In this document: positions 1-7,282 of the stretch, one piece after another
Layout of the letters: the number at the start of each line of letters is the position of its first letter
Numbering within the stretch: the first letter of the stretch is position 1
Source of the DNA: Halonatronomonas sp051745425
GTDB lineage: Bacteria; Bacillota; Halanaerobiia; Halanaerobiales; Halarsenatibacteraceae
NCBI GenBank assembly: GCA_051745425.1
Contig: JBNJEB010000004.1
Span: 1-40,214 of the forward strand
Length of the DNA stretch: 40,214 nucleotides
Reading direction: 5' to 3'
Position numbers and translations under genes: made by a program
Notes under the pieces: model-generated
Told to the model about the DNA's origin: nothing
Database searches by the model: none
Seen by the model: the letters and a program-made list of their open reading frames with translations, nothing else

Positions 1-1
1 G

Positions 2-235
2 GTTACCGGTTTCGGTTTCTGGTCAAGAACTATGGGAGATACAGGTGAGATCAGAGTTATAAGAGTATTGGATGCATCTGGTGAAATTCTCGGTGAATTC
101 GAGATTCCTGATGCCGAGCAACTTTATAACTTCTCTTTAAATCCAGTTCAATCTGAAAGCCTTCGTTTTGAGGTGGTTACATCAACAGGTGGGAATACCG
201 GGGCCAGAGAGATCCGGATTTACGGAAAAAATTAA
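2..235 (+). CDS. C-terminal part of an F5/8 type C (discoidin)-like protein, partial
   Basis: The frame is open from the left edge of the window and stops with TAA at 233-235, so only the last 77 residues are visible. An internal ATG at 32 has no good ribosome binding site and is not taken as the start. The visible piece is beta-rich and ends in TGAREIRIYGKN, which resembles the last strand of F5/8 type C (galactose-binding-like) carbohydrate-binding domains, where a TGAREIxxYG-like ending is common. Such domains usually form part of secreted or surface glycan-binding proteins or hydrolases. The catalytic or N-terminal part lies outside the window, so substrate and location cannot be stated. 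Confidence 0.55.
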   Translation, partial: VTGFGFWSRTMGDTGEIRVIRVLDASGEILGEFEIPDAEQLYNFSLNPVQSESLRFEVVTSTGGNTGAREIRIYGKN

Positions 236-362
236 GCTGGGGTGTAATATGTTACAAGTTTAATATTTATTTTTCAATTGTTAGATTGCATACATTCTAT
301 TAACCTTCACCAGATATATAATTAACACAGATTTAAAAAATCCATGTTAAAGGAGTGGTAAC

Positions 363-1025
363 TTGATTTTAGGAATTAGTGGAAGTGGTCGTAATAATGG
401 GACTACTTCAGATGTTATTAAGTATATTTTAGAAAATACAGGAGAGGAGTTTGAATATATATCCCTTGCCGGTAAAAGGATTAATGGCTGCACTGGCTGT
501 ACTGAATGTGCTGCTGATAGTTTCTGTAAGGTTAAAGATGACTGGCAGGAGATAGGATATAAGATGCTGGAAGCTGATGCAATAGTTTTTGGAGCACCGG
601 ATTATTATGATACCTTAAATGCTTTAGCCCATGCCTGTCTTGAAAGAACATATTGTTTCCGCCATCGGGAGAAATTTAAGCTGGCAGGTAAACTTGGCGT
701 GGCTGTAGCTGTTGATGGTGATCCTGACAAGTCAAGGGTTTTAACCTACATAAAGAGGCTGATGACATCAAACCAGATAGCAGTAATGGATACACTTCAT
801 CTTGAAGGATATTCTCAATGTTTTACCTGCGGTTATGGTGAAGATTGTGCTGCCGGGACTGTGGTTAAGCGGCATGGCTTCTTAGATGAGATTAAAATTG
901 AACATCTTCCTGATAAATTTTCTGATCAACCAGAGAAGATGTTAAAGGCTAAAATGATTGCCAGAAATCTTGGTTCATTATTAAAAGATAGAAGGGATAA
1001 AAATGAAAACATCAAGGAAAACTGA
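363..1025 (+). CDS. Iron-sulfur flavoprotein / NADPH-dependent FMN reductase family protein
   Basis: 220 residues, TTG start at 363 placed 7 bases after AAGGAG (350-355). The N-terminus MILGISGSGRNNGTT is the FMN phosphate-binding loop of the flavodoxin-like NADPH-dependent FMN reductase fold. Residues C43, C46, C49 and C55 form a CX2CX2CX5C cluster, the compact motif known to bind a 4Fe-4S cluster in iron-sulfur flavoproteins (Isf family). A second cysteine group (CFTCGYGEDC) lies in the C-terminal third. Probably a soluble electron-transfer or oxidant-reducing flavoprotein. The 3' end overlaps the next gene (Rrf2 regulator) by 23 bases, so the two are translationally coupled and probably share a redox role with the peroxidase-like selenoprotein that follows. 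Electron donor and acceptor are not determinable here. Confidence 0.8.
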   Translation: MILGISGSGRNNGTTSDVIKYILENTGEEFEYISLAGKRINGCTGCTECAADSFCKVKDDWQEIGYKMLEADAIVFGAPDYYDTLNALAHACLERTYCFRHREKFKLAGKLGVAVAVDGDPDKSRVLTYIKRLMTSNQIAVMDTLHLEGYSQCFTCGYGEDCAAGTVVKRHGFLDEIKIEHLPDKFSDQPEKMLKAKMIARNLGSLLKDRRDKNENIKEN

Positions 1026-1422
1026 TTATGGGATTCATGCTTTAATAATTTTAGCAAAAAAGGATGGTGAAGAGCTCTCTGTTAATGAACTTGCTGAAAT
1101 AGAGAATGTGTCTGCTTCATATCTGGCCAAGGTTATGCAGGAGCTTTCAAATCATAATATTGTTAGCTCCTCAGAGGGTAAGCAGGGTGGTTATACGCTC
1201 AATCTTCCTCCTGAAGAAATAACCCTGGCCCAGGTGACAGATATTTTTGAAACTGAAAATGGAGTTTTTGATTGTGTTGATGACCTCCATGGCTGTAATA
1301 TTATAGATAGATGTAAGATCCATGCGGCTTTTAGAAAGGCCTATCAGAAAATGCTGGCAGAGCTTGAAAATACAACTATTGCAGATGTTCTGGATCCTGA
1401 AATAAAAGCTATTGCTAATTAA
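1003..1422 (+). CDS. Rrf2 family transcriptional regulator with cluster-binding cysteines
   Basis: 139 residues, the usual size of the family. An N-terminal winged helix (residues about 1-70, including KTDYGIHALIILA and the recognition-helix segment SASYLAKVMQEL) is followed by a wing with KQGGYTL, the hallmark of Rrf2/IscR/NsrR proteins. C91, C98 and C104 match the three-cysteine pattern that ligates an Fe-S cluster in IscR/NsrR/RsrR-type members, so it is likely a redox, nitric oxide or iron-sulfur sensor (inference). It overlaps the preceding flavoprotein gene and lies 85 bases upstream of the AhpD-like selenoprotein gene, which suggests it controls this small redox operon. The target sites were not identified. 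Confidence 0.88.
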   Translation: MKTSRKTDYGIHALIILAKKDGEELSVNELAEIENVSASYLAKVMQELSNHNIVSSSEGKQGGYTLNLPPEEITLAQVTDIFETENGVFDCVDDLHGCNIIDRCKIHAAFRKAYQKMLAELENTTIADVLDPEIKAIAN

Positions 1423-1507
1423 AGTATAAAAGCAGAAATAGGTTATCAAAAAATGAAAAATGAGATCAGGTATAGAAACGACTTAATTAAATGAGGGGGA
1501 AATTATC

Positions 1508-2053
1508 ATGGCCTGGATTGAGATGGTTGATGAAGATAAAGCAGAGGGAAAATTAAAAGAAGTATATGAAAAAATTACTGGAAGAGGTAGCTCAAAGGTT
1601 GCCCATATATTAAAGGTTCATTCCCTGAATCCTCAGGTGCTGGAGGATCATTTAAATTTATATAAGACGATAATGTTTGCTGGTTCGAATATTTCCCGGA
1701 AGCAGCGGGAGATGGTGGCAACTGTAGTTTCTGCTATTAATGATTGCCATTACTGAGTAACCCATCATGGGGCGGCGCTCCAGAAACTAATTAGAGATAA
1801 AAGTGAAGGTGAGAAGATTTTAAATCAGGTTATTGATGATTACAGGGCTGCTGAGATTACTGATAAAGAGAAGGCTATGCTGGCATATGCTGAGAAGTTA
1901 ACCAGAAGGCCGGAATCTATTGATAAAACAGATATTGATAATCTAAGAGAATATGGACTTGGTGACCGGGATATTCTTGATTTAAATCAGGTTGTGGCTT
2001 ATTTTAATTATGTCAATAGAGTGGCAGATGGTCTGGGGATAGAGTTGGAATAA
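1508..2053 (+). CDS. Carboxymuconolactone decarboxylase/AhpD-like peroxidase-related selenoprotein (CxxU), UGA recoded
   Basis: Starts at ATG 1508 behind GAGGGGG. Codon 83 is an in-frame TGA (1754-1756); the same frame then stays open for 98 more codons to TAA at 2051-2053, giving 181 residues, the usual size of the 'peroxidase-related enzyme' branch of the CMD/AhpD superfamily. The region around the TGA reads SAINDCHY-U-VTHHGAAL. In relatives this is the active-site motif CxxCxxxH, so UGA sits exactly where the second redox cysteine belongs; the downstream histidine and the all-helical remainder (ending in NYVNRVADGLGIELE) are intact. Reading UGA as selenocysteine makes a CxxU thiol/selenol peroxidase or disulfide reductase. 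A SECIS-like hairpin directly follows (separate entry) and a selenium-metabolism gene, yedF, is present at 26060. The alternative is a nonsense mutation, but the exact position, hairpin and intact downstream frame argue against it. Standard gene callers would stop at 82 residues. Confidence 0.85.
1754..1789 (+). promoter_or_regulatory. Candidate bacterial SECIS element following the UGA codon
   Basis: Immediately after the UGA, bases 1768-1773 (TGGGGC) pair with 1777-1782 (GCTCCA), one pair being G-U, leaving the apical loop GGC at 1774-1776. Counting U of UGA as 1, the loop guanines are at 21-22; in known bacterial SECIS elements such as that of fdhF the essential loop G lies at about this distance and must be among the first loop bases. 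A short lower pairing (1756-1758 with 1786-1788) may extend the stem. This is what SelB needs to deliver Sec-tRNA. Confidence 0.7.
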
Positions 2054-2066
2054 ATAAACAAGGGAG

Positions 2067-2777
2067 ATGAAAGAATTTAGAAGGAATGCCCAGTTGATTT
2101 TACAGGATCCTCGTTCATCTCTAAATCCCAGACTAATAGTTGAGGAATTAATATCTGAACCATTTTATATTCATGGTCTGGTAAAGGATGATTTTGAACT
2201 CCTGGATAAGGTCTGGGAACTTCTGGATACAGTTGGATTATCAAAGAGGCATTCAGAAAAATTCCCCCATGAGTTAAGTGGTGGCGAAGCCAGAAGAGTC
2301 GGGATCGCCAGGGCTTTAGCATTGAACCCAGAATTTATTGTCTGTGATGAGCCAACAGCAGGTTTGGATGTTTCAATAATGTCGGCGGTTTTAAACCTTA
2401 TGCAGAAACTGCAGGAAGAGTTTGATTTAACCTATCTCTGGATTTCTCATAATCTCCATGTTGTTAGACATATAAGTAATAAGATTGGGGTTATGTATTT
2501 AGGTAAATTAGTTGAATTAGGGGATGCTGAAGATATTTTTTCTAAACCTCTTCATCCATATACCCAGGCATTATTTTCTTCGATCCATAGAGTAGGTAAA
2601 AACAATAAGACTAATAAGAGAGAAATTCTAGAAGGTGAAGTCCCCAGCCCGATTAATCCTCCTGAGGGCTGCAGCTTTAATCCGAGATGCCGATATGCAA
2701 TGAAAGTTTGTAAGAATCAGGAACCAGAATTGCAGGTAGAAAAAGATAACCATTGTGTTTCCTGCTGGTTGTATTAA
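2067..2777 (+). pseudogene. 5'-truncated ATPase of an oligopeptide/dipeptide-type ABC transporter (OppF/DppF-like remnant)
   Basis: The readable 236 residues begin inside the nucleotide-binding domain, just before the Q-loop (LILQDPRSSLNPR). Signature motif LSGGEARR, Walker B IVCDEPTAGLD, the H-loop (WISHNLHVVRHI) and the C-terminal OppF/DppF extension with the cysteine-containing CSFNPRCRYAMKVC segment are present. The first 80-90 residues including Walker A (GxxGxGKST) are missing: the preceding selenoprotein gene ends only 13 bases upstream. AGGGAG at 2061-2066 directly abuts the first ATG, too close for a ribosome binding site. No permease or binding-protein gene adjoins it. This is best read as what remains after a deletion that joined the two loci, and it should not hydrolyse ATP. 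Confidence 0.8.
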
Positions 2778-2973
2778 AAGGAAAATCGCAACTAATCTTG
2801 AATTATCTATAAACAGATAAATTTTATTATGCTGATATTAAAATAATGGTATTAATTAATATATAAATTTGCAGAGATATTTTAATTGCAGATATTACTT
2901 CAATTGGCCAATTGATAATGGCGGTCTGTGGTGATATTATGGATATAGGCAGGTCAACGTGAGGGGGGTTACA

Positions 2974-3501
2974 ATGAATACTATCGATTATGAAAAATAT
3001 CTGGGGAAATATGATGAGACGACAGGGCTCTATCCTGAGGGTTTAAAAAAGATTGGTGAAAAGTATCATAATAAGGGTTATCTTAATAAAGAAGAACTTT
3101 ATGAGCTGGCCCATCTTAATTCTACCAGGAGTTCATATCATGTTAAGAAGAATCCTGATGCTAGAGTGGAGAAGGTGACTGAAGTTGCCTATGGTCTTGA
3201 TGATGAGTTCTGTCAGCTGGCCCTTTATACAAGCCTGACTGGAATTGGGACTCCAACTGCTTCAGCTATTTTGACCAGTTTAGATGATAAGGTTCACTGT
3301 GTGATTGATACCAGGGTTTGGGCAACCCTCTGGAAGCTTGGTTATTTTGTAGAAGAAAAGGAAAACTTTAAGCCTGAAGATTACATAAAGATTATTGATG
3401 TTGTTAGAAGGCTTGCTGCTGATACTGAGTTTACAGTTGCTGAAGTTGGTTATGCATTATTTGCTTATGATGTTGTTCATCGTGAGGGGAATTTGCATTA
3501 A
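2974..3501 (+). CDS. Helix-hairpin-helix protein, possibly related to HhH-GPD DNA glycosylases
   Basis: 175 residues from ATG 2974, chosen because GAGGGGGG (2961-2968) sits just before it; a GTG at 2959 in frame lies before that site. The central part LTGIGTPTASAILTSLD is a helix-hairpin-helix pattern, followed by VIDTRVWATLW, where a conserved aspartate and arginine follow the hairpin as in the HhH-GPD base-excision repair fold. No catalytic lysine typical of bifunctional glycosylases could be assigned and no Fe-S cysteine cluster is present. It is short for a full glycosylase. Probably binds DNA; enzymatic function is not claimed. The next gene, an MNT nucleotidyltransferase, begins 35 bases later. 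Confidence 0.5.
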   Translation: MNTIDYEKYLGKYDETTGLYPEGLKKIGEKYHNKGYLNKEELYELAHLNSTRSSYHVKKNPDARVEKVTEVAYGLDDEFCQLALYTSLTGIGTPTASAILTSLDDKVHCVIDTRVWATLWKLGYFVEEKENFKPEDYIKIIDVVRRLAADTEFTVAEVGYALFAYDVVHREGNLH

Positions 3502-3536
3502 TGAGATAATTTTATTTTTTATAGGGGAGATAAACC

Positions 3537-3998
3537 ATGGAGTTTTCAGAGAAAAAATTTAATCAGCTTGCCGAGAAGTTTGATCTCAAGTTAGTTGTGC
3601 TCTATGGTTCTGCTAATTCCGATCAAATGACTGAAGCCAGTGATATTGATATAGGAATTCTTTTTAATGAGAATAAAGCTTCAGAAAATATCCGAGATAT
3701 GAGTTTTTTAGCTAAATTAGAAAATGAATTATCTAAAATTTTTTCAGGAGAAGTAAGAGAGATAGATCTTTCTATATTAAACTTTGCCAGTTCTTTATTG
3801 AGGTTTCAGGTAGCCCGAAATGGTAAGCTTATATATGAAAGAGATTCAGGAATTTTTAAGAGGTTTCAAGTGCAGGCGATGAAGGAAAATCAGGATGCCT
3901 GTAAATTTTATGATTTAGAAAGAGACTATATCAGAAGTTTTATAGAAGGAGCTAGAAAAAATGACAGAGAAAAAATTAATCCGCCGGAAGTTAAGTAA
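3537..3998 (+). CDS. mntA: MntA-type minimal nucleotidyltransferase (antitoxin of an MNT/HEPN module)
   Basis: 153 residues. VLYGSANSDQ...EASDIDIGI gives the GSX10DXD active site of the minimal nucleotidyltransferase family (G24-S25, D36, D38). In the MntA-HepT toxin-antitoxin systems this enzyme transfers AMP groups to a tyrosine of the HEPN RNase toxin and so silences it. Length fits MntA with its C-terminal helices. The 3' end overlaps by 38 bases the start of a HepT-like frame (3961), the gene arrangement expected for the module, but that toxin is cut off after 36 codons (next entry). The antitoxin itself looks complete, so it may be an orphan now. Ribosome binding site AGGGGAG precedes the ATG. 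Confidence 0.82.
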   Translation: MEFSEKKFNQLAEKFDLKLVVLYGSANSDQMTEASDIDIGILFNENKASENIRDMSFLAKLENELSKIFSGEVREIDLSILNFASSLLRFQVARNGKLIYERDSGIFKRFQVQAMKENQDACKFYDLERDYIRSFIEGARKNDREKINPPEVK

Positions 3999-4071
3999 AT
4001 TGGTCCAATCTTTAGATGAACTTTCTGAGATAGAGGAATACAGTCTTGAAGATTATTGTTTTAAAGAATAG
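3961..4071 (+). pseudogene. hepT: Truncated HepT (HEPN-domain RNase toxin) N-terminus
   Basis: An ATG at 3961 inside the end of mntA opens a 36-codon frame (MTEKKLIRRKLSKLVQSLDE...) that looks like the first helix of HepT-like HEPN proteins, which usually have about 140 residues. It stops at TAG 4069-4071, and rnhC begins 16 bases later. The catalytic RX4-6H motif and the AMPylated tyrosine, both near the C-terminus in HepT, are absent. The identification rests on position, overlap with mntA and the helical N-terminal pattern, so it is moderate. A genuine small protein is the alternative. Confidence 0.55.
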
Positions 4072-4087
4072 TATAGTGAAATAGGAT

Positions 4088-5035
4088 GTGGTTTTGTTGG
4101 ATAAATTTAAGTTATATGAGGAGATGAGATTCCACCTCCTGGGACAGGGGTTTGATGTTGAAAATTATAAGGAGATTAATTATGGCCTTCAGTTTAAGGT
4201 GAATTTTCAGGGGGAGTCTGAGCTGATCAGAATTTTTGAGAGTAAAAAGAAAGGGACCCGGGTTGATCTTTCCCAGGTTAAAGATGAGGAAGCACTTGAG
4301 CTTATCAGGAGAGCTGAATCTGCTGCTAAAAAAACTGTTGCCAGGGAGCAAGTAGGTGTTGAGTCAGAATATGAGGAGTCTGGCCTTGATGGTCATGACG
4401 AGTTGATCGGGGTTGATGAATCTGGCAAAGGGGATTATTTTGGCCCGCTGGTTATCGCTGGAGTCTACCTTGATAAAAAGACTGCTGAAAAATTAAGTGG
4501 ATATGGTGTTGCTGATAGCAAGAGTTTATCGGATAAGAGAATTAAGAAGCTGGCTGCCAGGATCAAAAATAACTGTGAATATTCTGTTGTTACAATTAAA
4601 AATCCTCGTTATAATCAATTACATAAAAAAATTGGCAATCTAAATAAAATTCTGGCCTGGGGCCATGCCCGGGTTATAGAGAACTTACTGGATAAAGTTG
4701 ATTGTGATAATGTTTTATCTGATAAGTTTGCAAAAAAATATTTGATTGAGAATGCTCTGATGGAAAAGGGCAAAGAGATAAAGCTTGAGCAGAAAGTTAG
4801 GGCTGAGAGTAATCTGGCTGTTGCAGCTGCCAGTATTCTGGCCAGGGCAGAATTTGTTTCCAGGTTACAGCAGTTATCAGATAAATATGAGATTGAGCTC
4901 CCTAAAGGGGCGGCCAATCATATAATTGATGTCGGCCAGGAGTTTGTAAGAAAACATGGCCAGGAAGAATTGAAGCAGGTGGCCAAGGTTCATTTTAAAA
5001 CTACTGATAAGATACTTGATTTAAAGTTATTTTAG
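4088..5035 (+). CDS. rnhC: Ribonuclease HIII
   Basis: 315 residues, the normal RNase HIII length. The N-terminal TBP-like substrate-binding domain (about residues 1-95) is followed by the RNase H fold with GVDESGKGDYFGPLVIAGV near residue 109, containing the D-E-S-G-KGD motif that distinguishes type HIII (G-K/Q-G-D) from HII. Further acidic residues lie in VADSKSLSD and in the LLDKVDCDNVLSDKFA region. It cleaves RNA in RNA-DNA hybrids, removing R-loops and primers. GTG 4088 is one possible start; the in-frame TTG at 4094 has better spacing (7 bases) from AGGA at 4083-4086. glpP follows after 11 bases, with the AGGAGG site overlapping the stop region. Confidence 0.95.
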   Translation: MVLLDKFKLYEEMRFHLLGQGFDVENYKEINYGLQFKVNFQGESELIRIFESKKKGTRVDLSQVKDEEALELIRRAESAAKKTVAREQVGVESEYEESGLDGHDELIGVDESGKGDYFGPLVIAGVYLDKKTAEKLSGYGVADSKSLSDKRIKKLAARIKNNCEYSVVTIKNPRYNQLHKKIGNLNKILAWGHARVIENLLDKVDCDNVLSDKFAKKYLIENALMEKGKEIKLEQKVRAESNLAVAAASILARAEFVSRLQQLSDKYEIELPKGAANHIIDVGQEFVRKHGQEELKQVAKVHFKTTDKILDLKLF

Positions 5036-5046
5036 GAGGCTGGTAA

Positions 5047-5607
5047 ATGAGACATTTAAGCCATTATTTTGCAAAAAACCCTGTGATTGCAGCTATTAGA
5101 AATGAGAAAGACTTAAAGAAGGCTTTAAAGAGCGATGTTTATGCAATCATAATTATGAAAATCAGCATACTGGAGTTAGATGAGATAGTTGAAAAGATAA
5201 TGGAACATGATAAACTTGTCTTTATTCATATAGATTTAATGGTTGGGCTGGGCCGGGATAAAGAAGCAGTTAAGTATCTTGCTTATAATGAACTCTGCGA
5301 TGGAATTATTTCAACTAAAGGTCAACTTGTCAAAGAAGCAATGAAATATGATCTGATGGGGATTCAGAGATTATTTTTACTTGATTCAGAAGCCTTAAGA
5401 ACTGGCAGAAATATGCTGGATAACAACAGCCCATCTGCTATTGAGGTCCTGCCAGGAGTTGCTGCTCCTTACCTGATTAAAAGAATTGACGAGAGAATTT
5501 CCTGTCCAATAATTGCTGGCGGTTTAATCAGGACAAAAGAAGAAATTAATGATCTAATTGAACAGGGTGTTTTTGCTATTTCTACAGGGGAAAAAAATCT
5601 CTGGTAA
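5047..5607 (+). CDS. glpP: Glycerol-3-phosphate-responsive antiterminator GlpP
   Basis: 186 residues, typical for GlpP. The whole chain reads as the family's TIM-barrel-like fold: NPVIAAIRNEKDLKKAL at the N-terminus, HIDLMVGLGRDKEAVKYL in the middle, AIEVLPGVAAPYLI and PIIAGGLIRTKEEI near the C-terminus (the phosphate-binding glycine loop). In Bacillus GlpP binds glycerol-3-phosphate and leader mRNA of glp operons to prevent termination. Here it lies directly upstream of a complete glycerol-3-phosphate importer operon (ugpBAE) with a 200-base leader containing hairpins, which makes that leader the most likely target (inference). It shares a transcript with rnhC. Confidence 0.93.
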   Translation: MRHLSHYFAKNPVIAAIRNEKDLKKALKSDVYAIIIMKISILELDEIVEKIMEHDKLVFIHIDLMVGLGRDKEAVKYLAYNELCDGIISTKGQLVKEAMKYDLMGIQRLFLLDSEALRTGRNMLDNNSPSAIEVLPGVAAPYLIKRIDERISCPIIAGGLIRTKEEINDLIEQGVFAISTGEKNLW

Positions 5608-5631
5608 TCAGTGTTTACCTTCTAACAATAC

Positions 5632-5660
5632 TTGACAAAAATATAACGTAAATATATAAT
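5632..5660 (+). promoter_or_regulatory. Consensus sigma-70 type promoter for ugpBAE
   Basis: TTGACA at 5632-5637 and TATAAT at 5655-5660 are perfect hexamers separated by 17 bases. Transcription would start near 5667 and leave a leader of about 210 bases before ugpB. Confidence 0.8.
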
Positions 5661-5732
5661 TAAATTAATCAAATAGACTGGTCAGAGATAAGAGAATGGC
5701 TTTAACATCAACAAGGGATTTTTATATCTTGA

Positions 5733-5772
5733 AAGTAATGGTGTTCAGGCCATATTTTTATTTCTATTACTT
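5733..5772 (+). promoter_or_regulatory. Leader hairpins upstream of ugpB, candidate GlpP antitermination site
   Basis: Within the ugp leader, 5738-5742 can pair with 5749-5753 (ATGGT/GCCAT, one G-U pair), followed by a T-rich run, a weak terminator-like hairpin. A longer-range repeat, AAGTAAT at 5733-5739 and ATTACTT at 5766-5772, encloses it and partly overlaps the same stem bases, so the two structures compete in part. This is the kind of arrangement an antiterminator such as GlpP (encoded just upstream) would act on. The stems are short, so this is only a candidate. Confidence 0.4.
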
Positions 5773-5878
5773 GCAGAGAGGAGGGAGATAACCAGACTTT
5801 ATTTTATTTTGCAGAAAAAAGTCGCAATATTTTTAAAGAAAAGAATAGTTTTAAAAAAACAAAGGGGGTATATTTAAA

Positions 5879-7189
5879 TTGCGTAAAACAATCGTATTAA
5901 TGCTTGTCCTTGGTTTAGTTTTCTTTGCTACTGGAAATGCAGCTGCCCAGGAAGTTGAAATTGATTACTGGCATGCCATGTCAGGTATGACAGAAGATAT
6001 GATCGAAGAACAGGTAGATGCATTTAATGAAATGCATGATGATATTCATGTAAATGTGGAATACCAGGGTAGTTATCGTGATGTTTTAGATACAACCCAG
6101 GCAGCTTATAGAGGCGGAAATCCACCTCATGTAATTCAGAGTTTTGAAATTTCAACCAGGCAGTTAATTGATATGGATATTTTTGTTCCCCTACAGGATA
6201 CTCTAGAAGATGTCGACTGGGATGTATATTTAGAACCAGTCACTAATTATTACAATGTAGATGGAAAGCTATATTCAATGCCATATAACTCCTCAAACCC
6301 AATCCTTTATATAAATCAGGATATTTATGAAGAAGCCGGTTTAGATCCTGACAGTCCACCTGAGACCTTTGATGAGGTTATTGAGCATAGTGAACAGATT
6401 ATTGAGAGTGGCGCAGCTGAATACGGCTGGGTAATGCCTCTTCACAGCTGGTTCTTTGAGCAGTGGATGGCAAATATGGGTCAGGATTTAGCCAATAATG
6501 AAAATGGCAGGTCAGGCAGGCCAGACTCATTACACTTAGATTCGCAGGCTGCCCAGGATATTTTTGAATGGTGGAACTATAATTACCAGAATGAACTATA
6601 TGTTAACCCTGGCGTAGAGGCCTGGCAGGAATCAAGATCAATCTTTGCCAGTCAGAATGCTGGAATAGCTATTGACTCAACTGCTGCAATTGCTCCTAAG
6701 ATGGCTTCAGCAGAAGAACAGGGTTTTTCAATCAAGACAGGTTATCTCCCAATCCATGATGATTATGAAAGACATGGAACAACTATCGGTGGAGGTTCCT
6801 TATGGGTTATCGATGGTCATCCTCAAGAAGAAATTGAGGCTGCCGGTGAATTAGTTATGTATCTATCCAGCGCAGATCAGCAGGCTGAATGGCATAAGGC
6901 AACTGGCTATTTCCCTGTTCATGAAGATGCTATAACAATTTTAGAAGATGAAGGCTGGTATGAAGATAATCCAAATCATCAGACAGCATTAAATCAGCTT
7001 CTAAATACAGAATCAGTTACTTCTACTCAGGGAGCTTTAATCGGTCCATTCCCAGAAATTAGAACCCAGGTTACAGATGCTATGCAATATGTCTGGGGAG
7101 AAGAGAAGACAGTAGAAGAAGCCTTAATGGATGCCAAGACAGAAGCAGAAGGTATTTTAAGGAATTATCAGCGGATAATTGTTGATTAA
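5879..7189 (+). CDS. ugpB: Glycerol-3-phosphate-type ABC transporter substrate-binding protein
   Basis: 436 residues from TTG 5879, which follows AAGGGGGT. Signal peptide of 23 residues (hydrophobic core LMLVLGLVFF, cleavage after AAA before QEV); no lipobox cysteine, so it is a free periplasmic protein, suiting a double-membrane cell. The mature chain follows E. coli UgpB closely in recognisable blocks: DYWHAMSG, AAYRGGNPPHVIQ, NSSNPILYIN, IGGGSLWVIDG, AEWHKATGYFPV and an EDEGWYEDNP/TALNQLLN region. These place it in the UgpB branch of family-1 binding proteins (glycerol-3-phosphate and its diesters) rather than general sugar binders. Followed by two permeases but no dedicated ATPase gene; a shared MsmX/UgpC-like ATPase elsewhere is expected. 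Confidence 0.9.
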   Translation: MRKTIVLMLVLGLVFFATGNAAAQEVEIDYWHAMSGMTEDMIEEQVDAFNEMHDDIHVNVEYQGSYRDVLDTTQAAYRGGNPPHVIQSFEISTRQLIDMDIFVPLQDTLEDVDWDVYLEPVTNYYNVDGKLYSMPYNSSNPILYINQDIYEEAGLDPDSPPETFDEVIEHSEQIIESGAAEYGWVMPLHSWFFEQWMANMGQDLANNENGRSGRPDSLHLDSQAAQDIFEWWNYNYQNELYVNPGVEAWQESRSIFASQNAGIAIDSTAAIAPKMASAEEQGFSIKTGYLPIHDDYERHGTTIGGGSLWVIDGHPQEEIEAAGELVMYLSSADQQAEWHKATGYFPVHEDAITILEDEGWYEDNPNHQTALNQLLNTESVTSTQGALIGPFPEIRTQVTDAMQYVWGEEKTVEEALMDAKTEAEGILRNYQRIIVD

Positions 7190-7208
7190 TTAAGTCCAGG
7201 CTGATTTA

Positions 7209-7233
7209 TAGCCCGGGAGACAATCCCGGGCTA
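7209..7233 (+). terminator. Strong hairpin between ugpB and ugpA
   Basis: TAGCCCGGGA (7209-7218) and TCCCGGGCTA (7224-7233) form a perfect 10-bp stem with a 5-base loop. No long T-run follows, so it more likely acts as a partial attenuator or an mRNA 3'-stabiliser that keeps the binding protein more abundant than the permeases, as is usual in ABC importer operons. Confidence 0.7.
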
Positions 7234-7282
7234 TTATACACTGGAATTGACCAAATATTAGATAAAGTGGGAGCTGAAATGA

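Noticed and set aside
1171..1449. 92-codon minus-strand open frame opposite the Rrf2 gene
   Set aside because: Shadow of the regulator gene.
1754..1756. Ordinary nonsense mutation or frameshift in the peroxidase-like gene
   Set aside because: The frame stays open on both sides, the TGA is at the catalytic Cys column, and a SECIS-like hairpin follows.
2041..2070. Walker A of the ABC ATPase in another frame upstream
   Set aside because: The upstream bases are fully used by the selenoprotein gene and contain no GxxGxGKST in any frame.
2778..2973. Small gene or RNA in the gap after the ABC remnant
   Set aside because: Only AT-rich sequence without a ribosome binding site, hairpin or T-run of note.
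5879..5950. UgpB as a lipoprotein
   Set aside because: No cysteine near the end of the signal peptide; cleavage after Ala fits signal peptidase I.
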